Assembly (NCBI GenBank): GCA_034437315.1
Contig: DAOTUC010000380.1
Location: forward strand, 1-14,849
Source of the DNA: DSAR01 sp034437315
GTDB taxonomy: Bacteria > Chloroflexota > Anaerolineae > B4-G1
DNA: 14,849 nt
Direction: 5' to 3'
The notes under the pieces are model-generated. The model saw only the letters and a program-made list of their open reading frames with translations. It did no database searches and was not told where the DNA came from. The translations under genes were made by a program, and so were the position numbers. Positions within the stretch are counted from its first letter, which is position 1. Each line of letters opens with the position of its first letter. Positions 1 to 5,503 of this stretch are shown here, piece after piece.

Positions 1-149
1 TGCACTGCGCGAGGTGTGGTCATAAAATAGCGCTCGACATCGGGATGCGTCACTGTGAGGGGGCCGCCAGCGGCAATTTGCTGCTTGAACAGCGGCGCGA
101 CGCTACCCGCGCTCCCTAGCAGGTTGCCAAAACGCACGGCGGTTCTCTG
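1..149 (-). pseudogene. Truncated CapD-type polysaccharide biosynthesis protein (NDP-sugar dehydratase/epimerase) fragment
   Basis: Read on the minus strand, about 50 codons give an open frame containing VRFGNLLGSAGSVAPLFKQQ, then GGPLTVTHPDVERYFMT. This is the conserved central segment of the CapD/FlaA1-like short-chain dehydrogenase family (UDP-HexNAc 4,6-dehydratases and epimerases of surface-polysaccharide synthesis). The frame runs off the left window edge, so the C-terminal part may continue. Upstream the similarity stops just before the TAVRFGN motif, exactly where an inverted-repeat element begins (150). The frame then meets a stop codon at 183-185, with no credible start between. The 5' part of the gene, with its nucleotide-binding Rossmann motif, is absent from the window. 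I read this as a gene cut by an element insertion or by deletion; a misassembly at the repeat would look the same. Family recognition is by motif only, and the exact substrate cannot be told. Confidence 0.7.
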
Positions 150-282
150 GGATTTCGCATGGCGAGGCCCTAAAGGTTTTGCTCAAGGCCGCGCAAACAA
201 CGTTTTTGCCTTAAACAATGACCTTTTTCCATCAAAACCAGCGCAAAAACCTTTAGGGTCTATGATGGACCATGCGAAATCC
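150..282. mobile_element. MITE-like inverted-repeat element 1
   Basis: The outer arms GGATTTCGCATGG (150-162) and CCATGCGAAATCC (270-282) are perfect reverse complements. Inside them CCCTAAAGGTTTTGC (168-182) is matched by GCAAAAACCTTTAGGG (243-258), with one extra A. The arms thus cover about 33-40 bp each side of a 60-bp centre with no convincing ORF. The size (133 bp), terminal inverted repeats and lack of a gene fit a non-autonomous miniature element. A related partial copy lies at 10371-10415. No target duplication is visible, and the left end abuts the broken CapD-type frame. Confidence 0.7.
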
Positions 283-285
283 TGA

Positions 286-361
286 AGACCCTAAAAAATT
301 TGCTCAGAGGTCCCTCCTCGGGCCGATTAGCGCCCCCGGGACTAGAGCAATTATTTAAGAC
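286..361. repeat. Imperfect inverted-repeat element 2
   Basis: The left arm, GACCCTAAAAAATTTGCTC (287-305) followed by AGGTCCC, is imperfectly complementary to the right arm, GGGACTAGAGC (338-348) followed by AATTATTTAAGAC, giving about 25 paired positions with small indels. The left arm resembles the inner arm of element 1 (CCCTAAAGGTTTTGCTC), so this may be a decayed relative. It sits 4 bp after element 1. The structure is clear; its mobile nature is inferred. Confidence 0.5.
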
Positions 362-453
362 ACGCTGAAGGCCGTAAACCGTAAAGAGGTGCTGATGTCG
401 TACCACTTTGGGCCTGTGAACAGTCGCCCGGCCCACATTCTTGAGGCGCTGGG
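362..453 (+). other. Unassigned spacer, possible coding remnant
   Basis: This stretch of about 90 bp lies between inverted-repeat elements. On the plus strand it has an open frame including MSYHFGPVNSRPAHILEALG (from ATG 394), which ends at TAG 470-472 inside the next element. If that element and its duplicated target are removed in thought, the frame would continue through ATAAACGGGATTGG. I do not recognise the peptide. It could be a relic of a gene broken by insertions, or chance. Confidence 0.25.
446..453. repeat. Left copy of putative target-site duplication
   Basis: GCGCTGGG here is repeated exactly at 563-570, directly outside the two ends of the inverted-repeat element at 454-562. The match extends to nine bases if the next G is counted. 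Confidence 0.65.
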
Positions 454-562
454 GTATCTTCTCAAAAAGTAGGGGAGAAATGTTCGTAGTAACGGCTTTA
501 GCCGTCAAAATGACCGCTGAAGCGGTTACTACAAACTATTCCCCGAATTATTGAGAAGATAC
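454..562. mobile_element. MITE-like inverted-repeat element 3, with target duplication
   Basis: The ends GTATCTTCTCA and TGAGAAGATAC are perfect reverse complements, and pairing continues imperfectly inward for about 50 bp per arm, so the whole element can fold into one long hairpin. The core contains GTAGTAAC (486-493) and GTTACTAC (525-532). Each arm also holds its own small palindrome (CGGCTTTAGCCG; CCGCTGAAGCGG). The flanks carry the same GCGCTGGG(G) sequence (446-454 and 563-571), the expected footprint of a transposase making an 8-9 bp target duplication. There is no ORF, so it would depend on a transposase elsewhere. Of the four elements this one has the strongest evidence of real mobility. 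Confidence 0.8.
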
Positions 563-570
563 GCGCTGGG
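563..570. repeat. Right copy of putative target-site duplication
   Basis: GCGCTGGG, identical to 446-453, lies immediately outside the right terminal repeat of the element at 454-562. Confidence 0.65.
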
Positions 571-593
571 GATAAACGGGATTGGATGGGTCT

Positions 594-753
594 TGGACTT
601 TGGACAAAGCTCGCAAGACCTTCCCGAAAGCTTATAGAAGCGGTGAAGCTAGCCGAAAATCACCTAAAAGCGGCTTTTTTTTGGCCTTTTAGACTGTTCT
701 TTTTAGCTTTCGGGAAGGTTCTCAGCAGAGATCTAAGTTTTATCCAAAGTCCA
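594..753. mobile_element. MITE-like inverted-repeat element 4
   Basis: The ends TGGACTTTGGA (594-604) and TCCAAAGTCCA (743-753) are perfect reverse complements. A second perfect pair, ACCTTCCCGAAAGCT (618-632) and AGCTTTCGGGAAGGT (705-719), lies inside. The 160-bp element has an AT-rich centre with a T8 run and no credible gene. No target duplication is evident. It ends 21 bp before the start codon of the next gene, so any promoter for that gene lies within or upstream of the element. Confidence 0.75.
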
Positions 754-774
754 GTAGGTCACGAGGAGGCAATT

Positions 775-1182
775 ATGTCTGGGACTAAGGTCGATCGAGA
801 AAAAATAGAAGCGGCGGTTCTGGAAGGCGCGCATGAGGGCGAATTGCGTTGCGCGGAGGCCTTTCGCATCGCCAGGGATCTGGGCGCGAGGCCGTTGGCG
901 GTGGGGCAAACGGCCGACGCGGCGCAGGTCAGGCTGATTCGCTGTCAGTTAGGGCTGTTCGGTTACGGGGAGCAGAAGACGGCTATGGAATCGCTGGGCG
1001 GCGCCGAGACGGTCGCGCCGGAATTGGCCCAGGCGATTCGCGAGGGATTGGTTTTGGACAAGCTGCCGTGCGCCGTCGCCTGGTCTCTGGCGAGACGCTT
1101 TAAAATCTCCAAGATCGATGTAGCCAACGCCGCCGAAGCGCTCGGCGTGCGCATCTGGCAATGCCAACTCGGCGCTTTCTAG
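775..1182 (+). CDS. Conserved small protein with two tandem CQLGxF modules
   Basis: This encodes 135 residues of unknown function. I chose ATG 775 because GAGGAGG (763-769) sits 5 nt upstream; starts further upstream would translate through the inverted-repeat element. The protein is an internal duplication: residues about 11-62 and 83-134 align without gaps over 52 positions with about 19 identities. Each module has a Cys (C26, C99) followed 31 residues later by a second Cys in the motif CQLGxF (C57, C130). Between them is a predicted helical stretch with a helix-turn-helix-like pattern (an A..IARDLG-type helix, then V..TADAA). The regular four cysteines suggest metal binding or a structural or redox role, but this is inference. 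There are no membrane segments or signal peptide, so it is probably cytoplasmic. It is separated from the next operon by a strong promoter-like sequence, so it is probably transcribed alone. Confidence 0.8.
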   Translation: MSGTKVDREKIEAAVLEGAHEGELRCAEAFRIARDLGARPLAVGQTADAAQVRLIRCQLGLFGYGEQKTAMESLGGAETVAPELAQAIREGLVLDKLPCAVAWSLARRFKISKIDVANAAEALGVRIWQCQLGAF

Positions 1183-1252
1183 CGAGGGGATGCGAGAAGG
1201 GAATGAGGAGTGGCGGAGCAAGAGGCCGATTGGCTGTCGGTCTATGGGCAGA

Positions 1253-1280
1253 TTGACACGTTGGCGCTCTAACGGATAAT
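1253..1280 (+). promoter_or_regulatory. Sigma70-type promoter for the CinA-like/ogt operon
   Basis: TTGACA (1253-1258, perfect -35) and GATAAT (1275-1280, 5/6 -10) are separated by 16 bp, pointing to the GTG start at 1314. A purine-rich AGGAGG lies at 1298-1303. Activity is inferred from the consensus match. Confidence 0.65.
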
Positions 1281-1313
1281 CGCGTTTTAGCCGGGAGAGG
1301 AGGGCGTAGAATT

Positions 1314-1778
1314 GTGAGCGAAACATCCATCGCTGAACGAGTTGCACAGTTGCTGGAGGGGCGGGAGTTGACGCTGGGAACGATTGAGTGCGGTGTGGAT
1401 GGAGTCGTCAGCCACCGATTGTTCCAGACCGAGACGGGCGTTAACGTGTTGGGCGACAGTTTGGTCGTTGACGACGTCGGAGAAGCCATCGGGTTGATCG
1501 ATCTGCCCCGTCCCCAATTCAGGAAAGCGGGCGACTTTTCCGCCAAGGCGGCGCGCGCGGCGGCCCGGGAGGGGCGGGATTTCCTGGGGGTGCACGTCTG
1601 CCTGGCGGTGTGGGCGCGCGGACCGGTTGACTCAGAAGCAGAGCAAACGGTCTACGTGGCGCTTCACACGGGGCGAGAGGCGGCCGGCCGGGCGTTCCAG
1701 GTCGACGGGGCGTCCGGACGGGACGGAGACTGGTTGGCGGATCAAGCGCTCGATATGGTGTGGCAGGCGTTGGCGTGA
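1314..1778 (+). CDS. CinA C-terminal-domain-like protein, atypical active site
   Basis: This encodes 154 residues from a GTG start with AGGAGG (1298-1303) upstream. The length and pattern fit a stand-alone CinA C-terminal (PncC-type, nicotinamide-mononucleotide deamidase) domain: an N-terminal helix, the strand LTLGTIECG, the middle segment FSAKAARAAAREGRDFLG, the strand CLAVWARGP, then VYVALHTG and a final helix. In active members the first motif is TAESCTGG; here it reads TIECGVDG, so by eye the catalytic Ser becomes Cys26. The later Tyr/Lys positions of the YSNxxK motif also appear to be lost (SLVVDDVGEAIG). It may be catalytically altered or inactive. It overlaps the following alkyltransferase gene by one base (TGATG), so the two are probably translationally coupled. 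The family call is moderate because the sequence is diverged. Confidence 0.65.
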   Translation: MSETSIAERVAQLLEGRELTLGTIECGVDGVVSHRLFQTETGVNVLGDSLVVDDVGEAIGLIDLPRPQFRKAGDFSAKAARAAAREGRDFLGVHVCLAVWARGPVDSEAEQTVYVALHTGREAAGRAFQVDGASGRDGDWLADQALDMVWQALA

Positions 1779-2377
1779 TGGACCGCATCGGTGGGGCGAT
1801 TGGGATTGAGATTGAGGTTGAGGGGCTGCCGTGTGCGTGGGCGGCCTCCCGTTGGGGCGACCTGGGAATCGTCTGGCGTGGCGCGGGAACGGGCCTGCGC
1901 GTGCGGCGAATCCTGCTGCCCAACGAGTGTGACTGGGCGCGCGACCTGGTGGAGACCTTTCCCCCTGACCTGGGTCTGCCGCCGCCGGTTGCGGAATTGA
2001 GCCGCCGGATGGGCCGGTACTTGAACGGGGAAGCGGTCGCGTTCGAGCAGCAACATCTGGATCTCCTGGCGCTGTCCGATTGCTCGCCGTTTCAGCGCCG
2101 CGTGCTTCTGGCGGAGTTCCGCATACCCCGTGGCTCGGTGAGCACGTATGGGCGGATCGCTGCGCACCTGGGCATCCCCGGCGGCGCGCGGGCGGTGGGT
2201 AATGGGCTGGCGCGCAATCCGTTCCCCATCGTCATCCCCTGTCACCGAGCGGTCCGGTCTGACGGCGGGCTGGGCGGTTTCCGCGGCGGCCTCCCGATGA
2301 AACGGGCGTTGTTGGAGATGGAGGGCGTCGCTATCTCACCTGCGGACCGGGTGTGCGTGGACCAGTTCTACTATTGA
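1778..2377 (+). CDS. ogt: Methylated-DNA--protein-cysteine S-methyltransferase (O6-alkylguanine-DNA alkyltransferase)
   Basis: This encodes 199 residues. The enzyme transfers the alkyl group from O6-alkylguanine in DNA to its own cysteine, a suicidal direct-repair reaction. The C-terminal domain (about residues 103-185) is diagnostic: FQRRVLLAEFRIPRGSVSTYG, the helix-turn-helix region GGARAVGNGLARNPFP with the conserved arginine (R138), the active-site motif PCHR with Cys155, then GGLGGFRGG. The N-terminal 100 residues match the variable domain of the family. I prefer ATG 1778 over the in-frame GTG 1760 because it overlaps the upstream stop codon (TGATG), which is typical of translational coupling; no separate ribosome site is obvious. 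It shares a promoter (1253-1280) with the CinA-like gene. A weak 6-bp hairpin (TTGACC/GGTCAA, 2374-2390) overlaps the stop but has no T tract. Confidence 0.93.
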   Translation: MDRIGGAIGIEIEVEGLPCAWAASRWGDLGIVWRGAGTGLRVRRILLPNECDWARDLVETFPPDLGLPPPVAELSRRMGRYLNGEAVAFEQQHLDLLALSDCSPFQRRVLLAEFRIPRGSVSTYGRIAAHLGIPGGARAVGNGLARNPFPIVIPCHRAVRSDGGLGGFRGGLPMKRALLEMEGVAISPADRVCVDQFYY

Positions 2378-2413
2378 CCGGCCTGGTCAAAGCGCGTAGG
2401 CAAAGGGAAGGAG

Positions 2414-2442
2414 TTGTCACAAGTGAACAAGCGGGTTATAAT
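2414..2442 (+). promoter_or_regulatory. Sigma70-type promoter for the zinc-ribbon gene
   Basis: TTGTCA (2414-2419) and a perfect TATAAT (2437-2442) are separated by 17 bp, close to the full consensus. A transcription start near 2449 would leave a leader of about 15 nt containing GGGGAG (2453-2458), 5 nt before the ATG at 2464. Confidence 0.75.
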
Positions 2443-2463
2443 TGAGACGTATGGGGAGATCAT

Positions 2464-2763
2464 ATGCCAGCCTATCGTAAAGCCAGTATTCGGGAATTAG
2501 CCTCGTCCGCCTATGAGCTAGACGCGGGCGTCGTGCAGGGCTGCTTGCGTTGGAATAGTGACGAGGAGCGATGGACCATAAACGGCGTCAATCTGCAGGA
2601 ATGGCTGGCGCAATATGAAGAACAGGAAGTTGTGCTCATCGTCGCCTCGCTGGACGACGAGCGCCCGATGCGGGTCAAAGTCTGTCGCACCTGCGGCGCA
2701 GAATACCGGGGCGCATATTGCCGCCGTTGTCGCGAGGCCCGCATTCGTCTGCGTGGCCGTTAG
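2464..2763 (+). CDS. Small protein with C-terminal zinc ribbon
   Basis: This encodes 99 residues of unknown function. The start ATG is supported by GGGGAG 5 nt upstream and by a near-consensus promoter. The C-terminus has four cysteines in a zinc-ribbon/knuckle arrangement: C74-x2-C77 (CRTCG), then C86-x2-C89 (CRRC), followed by a basic tail (REARIRLRGR). The N-terminal 60 residues are mixed alpha/beta with no recognised motif and one lone Cys27. The basic tail and zinc ribbon would suit nucleic-acid or ribosome/RNA-polymerase contact, but this is inference. It stands alone between a strong promoter and a strong terminator, suggesting an independently and perhaps highly expressed gene. Confidence 0.75.
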   Translation: MPAYRKASIRELASSAYELDAGVVQGCLRWNSDEERWTINGVNLQEWLAQYEEQEVVLIVASLDDERPMRVKVCRTCGAEYRGAYCRRCREARIRLRGR

Positions 2764-2895
2764 CGCCCCGGTTGTTATCAATTACTGATTTTTGCCGCCA
2801 ATGCCTACTGATCAAAAAACCAACACACAGGGGCAGCGTCACACAATCCACTTCAGCCGCTATCTCTTTAGCCTTATCCCACGCAAAGTCATCCA

Positions 2896-2925
2896 GGGAC
2901 GCCGGTGCTCGGTGTCCCTTTTTTT
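2896..2925 (+). terminator. Rho-independent terminator after the zinc-ribbon gene
   Basis: GGGACGCC and GGTGTCCC form an 8-bp stem (one G-T pair) around a 7-nt loop, followed directly by T9 (the last two stem-adjacent Ts plus the run to 2925). It lies 133 bp downstream of the stop at 2763 and about 70 bp before iorA. It separates the two units, though a leader attenuator for iorA cannot be excluded. Confidence 0.85.
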
Positions 2926-2992
2926 GTATGAATGATCCCGACGTATATCGAGCCTTTCGCTCACAGTCAACCTGATTCGAGGAGTGTATTTG

Positions 2993-4819
2993 ATGCAAAA
3001 GAAAGATGGGATGAAACAGATACTTTCAGGAAATGAGGCCATCGCGCTGGGCGCTTGGGAGGGGGAGGTGAAATATGCCTCCGCCTATCCGGGGACGCCC
3101 AGCACAGAGATTTTGCCCGCCCTATCCCAGTACGCGGGCGTCAAGGCCGAGTGGGCGTCCAACGAGAAGGTCGCGTTGGACGCCGCCATTGGCGCCTCGT
3201 TCGCCGGCGCGCGGGCGATGGCGGTGATGAAACACGTGGGCGTCAACGTGGCCTCCGATAGCCTGATGTCGTTCTCCTATACCGGCGTGGGCGCGGGCCT
3301 GGTCCTGGTCAGCGCCGACGACCCGGGCGCTTTCAGCTCGCAGAATGAGCAGGACAGTCGCCATTACGCCCGCTTCGGCAAGTTCCCCTGCGTGGAACCG
3401 GCCGACAGTCAGGAGGCGAAGGATTTCACGCGCTTCGCCTTCGAACTGAGCGAACGTTTCGACACCCCGGTGATGCTGCGCTCCACGACCCGGTTATCCC
3501 ATTCCAAGAGCGCCGTCGAGGTCGCCATGCCGGATGTGCCCAGGCCATTCGAGGCGCTGCCGCCTTTCGAGCGCCAGCCCCGCAAGTACGTGATGATTCC
3601 GGCGCACGCTCGCTTGCGCCATCCGGAAGTCGAGGCCCGCGTGGAGGCCCTGCGTGAATACGCCGAGACTTGCCCCCTGAATCGGGTCGAGTGGGGCGAC
3701 AAGCGGGTCGGCGTCATCACCAACGGAGTGGCGTATCAATACGCCCGCGAGGTTTTCGCCGGCTATTCGATCCTCAAACTGGGGCTGACTTACCCGCTGC
3801 CGCAGCAGATGAGCCAGGATTTCGCGGCCGAAGTGGAGACCCTGGTCGTGGTCGAGGAGTTGGACCCCTTTATCGAGTCGTACGCTCGTCAATTGGGGCT
3901 GGACGTGATCGGTAAGGCCTACTTCCCCATCACCGGTGAACTGACCCTCTCCCGCGTCCGCCAGGGAGCCGTCAAGGCCGGCCTGCCCATCGACCCGCTG
4001 CCGGCCGACGGCGATCATCCGACGGCCCACGTCCCGGCGCTCGACGTGCCCGCCCGCCCACCGGCGATGTGCCCCGGTTGTCCCCACCGGGCGGTCTACT
4101 TCAACCTGCGCAAGCAGAAGCGCCTCGTCTCCGGCGATATTGGCTGCTACGCCATCGGCGTCCTGCCGCCGTTCGAGATGATGGACATGCTCATTTCGAT
4201 GGGCGCCAGCATCGGGATGGCCCACGGCGCTGTCCAGGCGGGTTGCCCCGACAAAGTCGTCGCCACCATCGGAGATTCCACTTTCTTCCACACCGGGTTG
4301 CCGGAATTGGCCAACGTGGTCTACAACAATGGCGCGGCGTGCACATTGATCCTGGATAACGGCACGACGGCGATGACGGGCGGGCAGGAAAACCCGGCCA
4401 CTGGCGTCACGCTGCAGGGAGAGACCACTCATCCCATCGACATTGAATCGGTCGTGCGGGCGATGGGGGTGGCGGATGTGTTCGTCGTGGACGCGCTCGA
4501 CGTTGCAGGGGTGGGGCAGGCGATCAAAGAGGCGGCCGCTATTGAGGATCGGCCGTCGGTGGTCATCGTCAACGGCGACTGCGTCTTCACGCCGCAATTC
4601 AAACGGCGTGCGGTGGTCGCGGTCGATCACGACGTCTGCAACGGTTGTGGTTTCTGTTTCCGCGTCGGCTGCCCGTCGATTCTCAAGTCGGAGGCATTGG
4701 ACGAGAAGACCGGGCGGCCCAAATCGCAGATCGACCCGCTGTTGTGCACCGGTTGCACCGTCTGTCTACAGGTCTGCCCGCGGGATGCAATTTACCAGAC
4801 GCGAGAGGAGGGGGCGTAA
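2993..4819 (+). CDS. iorA: Indolepyruvate:ferredoxin oxidoreductase, alpha subunit
   Basis: This encodes 608 residues. With IorB it oxidatively decarboxylates indolepyruvate and other aryl pyruvates to acyl-CoA, reducing ferredoxin (EC 1.2.7.8), in the cytoplasm. Domains in order: the pyrimidine-binding domain with YPGTPST (32-38) and EWASNEKVALDAA; the central domain to about 340; the thiamine-diphosphate domain with CPGCPHR (C360, C363), GDIGCYAIG and the metal-binding GDSTFFHTGLPE (from G427); and a C-terminal double [4Fe-4S] ferredoxin region. That region has C549-x2-C552-x2-C555-x4-C560-P and C585-x2-C588-x2-C591-x3-C595-P. The four-residue spacing in the first cluster is usual in this family. 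I chose ATG 2993, with GAGGAG (2979-2984) 8 nt upstream, over the in-frame GTG at 2984, which overlaps that site. iorB starts one base after the stop, so the pair is an operon. No consensus promoter is obvious between the terminator and the start. Confidence 0.97.
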   Translation: MQKKDGMKQILSGNEAIALGAWEGEVKYASAYPGTPSTEILPALSQYAGVKAEWASNEKVALDAAIGASFAGARAMAVMKHVGVNVASDSLMSFSYTGVGAGLVLVSADDPGAFSSQNEQDSRHYARFGKFPCVEPADSQEAKDFTRFAFELSERFDTPVMLRSTTRLSHSKSAVEVAMPDVPRPFEALPPFERQPRKYVMIPAHARLRHPEVEARVEALREYAETCPLNRVEWGDKRVGVITNGVAYQYAREVFAGYSILKLGLTYPLPQQMSQDFAAEVETLVVVEELDPFIESYARQLGLDVIGKAYFPITGELTLSRVRQGAVKAGLPIDPLPADGDHPTAHVPALDVPARPPAMCPGCPHRAVYFNLRKQKRLVSGDIGCYAIGVLPPFEMMDMLISMGASIGMAHGAVQAGCPDKVVATIGDSTFFHTGLPELANVVYNNGAACTLILDNGTTAMTGGQENPATGVTLQGETTHPIDIESVVRAMGVADVFVVDALDVAGVGQAIKEAAAIEDRPSVVIVNGDCVFTPQFKRRAVVAVDHDVCNGCGFCFRVGCPSILKSEALDEKTGRPKSQIDPLLCTGCTVCLQVCPRDAIYQTREEGA

Positions 4820-4820
4820 A

Positions 4821-5432
4821 ATGAATCAAATGAATCAAATGAAAAAGACCATCAATTTCCTATTTGTGGGCGTCGGCGGACAGGGCATCCTGACCGCGTC
4901 CGACATCGCTGCTGAGGCCGGGTTGCGCGGCGGATACGACGCCAAGAAGTCGGAGGTGCACGGCTTTTCCCAGCGCGGCGGCGTGGTCGAAAGTCACGTG
5001 CGATGGGGGGAGCGAGTCGGTTCCCCCACCGGCGAGAAAGGGTCTGTGGATTACCTGATCGCCACCGAGACGCTGGAGGCCGCCCGCTGGATCGACTGGC
5101 TGCGCCCCGGCGGCGCCGTGATCATCAATCAACAGCACATCGCGCCGATGTCGGTCACCGTCGGCGATTCGACCTATCCCAGGGACGAGGACATTTTGAA
5201 CGTCGTCCGGGCGCGCACCGACGACGTGCTCGTCATACCGGGCCTCGCCACGGCCGAACGGTTGGGCAACGCTCGTTTGGCTAACACCGTCCTGCTGGGC
5301 GCGCTCTCCACGCGATTGACCGTCTCGCCGGAGGATTGGCTAGCCGCCATCGACGGAAACGTTCCCCGCAAGTACATCGAACTGAACCACCAGGTCTTCC
5401 AGGAAGGGCGCGCTTTTGAAGGCGGTCGCTAG
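4821..5432 (+). CDS. iorB: Indolepyruvate:ferredoxin oxidoreductase, beta subunit
   Basis: This encodes 203 residues and is the small (gamma-type) subunit that completes the catalytic complex with IorA. The family pattern is clear: FVGVGGQGILTASDI near the N-terminus and SEVHGFSQRGGVVESHVRWG about 45-63, followed by the acidic and Gly/Pro-rich middle (VDYLIATETLEAARW) and a helical C-terminus. The start region is unusual. The 9-bp unit ATGAATCAA is present twice in tandem, giving three in-frame ATGs at 4821, 4830 and 4839. AGGAGG (4806-4811) lies 9 nt before the first, so 4821 is preferred. The start is one base after the iorA stop codon, so the two are co-transcribed and probably made in equal amounts. 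No terminator is visible in the 70 bp downstream. Confidence 0.96.
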   Translation: MNQMNQMKKTINFLFVGVGGQGILTASDIAAEAGLRGGYDAKKSEVHGFSQRGGVVESHVRWGERVGSPTGEKGSVDYLIATETLEAARWIDWLRPGGAVIINQQHIAPMSVTVGDSTYPRDEDILNVVRARTDDVLVIPGLATAERLGNARLANTVLLGALSTRLTVSPEDWLAAIDGNVPRKYIELNHQVFQEGRAFEGGR

Positions 5433-5503
5433 ATAGCTACCGTCACCGGCCTGGCAACGTTAGCCAATGGGATGCGGAGTCCTTGAGGTGCGAGGGAGGA
5501 GAT

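Noticed and set aside
55..285. 76-codon plus-strand ORF
   Set aside because: It runs antisense to the CapD-type fragment and then through inverted-repeat element 1, with no ribosome site and no protein-like pattern.
586..774. N-terminal extension of the 775-1182 gene
   Set aside because: It would translate the inverted-repeat element at 594-753, while ATG 775 has an excellent ribosome site and matches the first duplicated module.
1190..1278. Two very short ORFs between the CQLGxF gene and the CinA-like gene
   Set aside because: They are 20-29 codons long, overlap a good promoter, and the purine-rich stretch is too close to the start codon. Nothing supports translation.
2374..2390. TTGACC/GGTCAA hairpin at the end of ogt as a terminator
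   Set aside because: Six base pairs, overlapping the stop codon and without a T tract, are too weak to call.
3494..4630. 378-codon minus-strand ORF opposite iorA
   Set aside because: It is the antisense shadow of a clearly identified gene in GC-rich sequence; the translation is rich in H, R, G and D with no domain pattern.
4443..4820. Long 5' extension of the iorB frame inside iorA
   Set aside because: The translation is Arg/Ser/Trp-rich out-of-frame sequence of iorA; homology starts at MKKTINFLFVGVGGQG.
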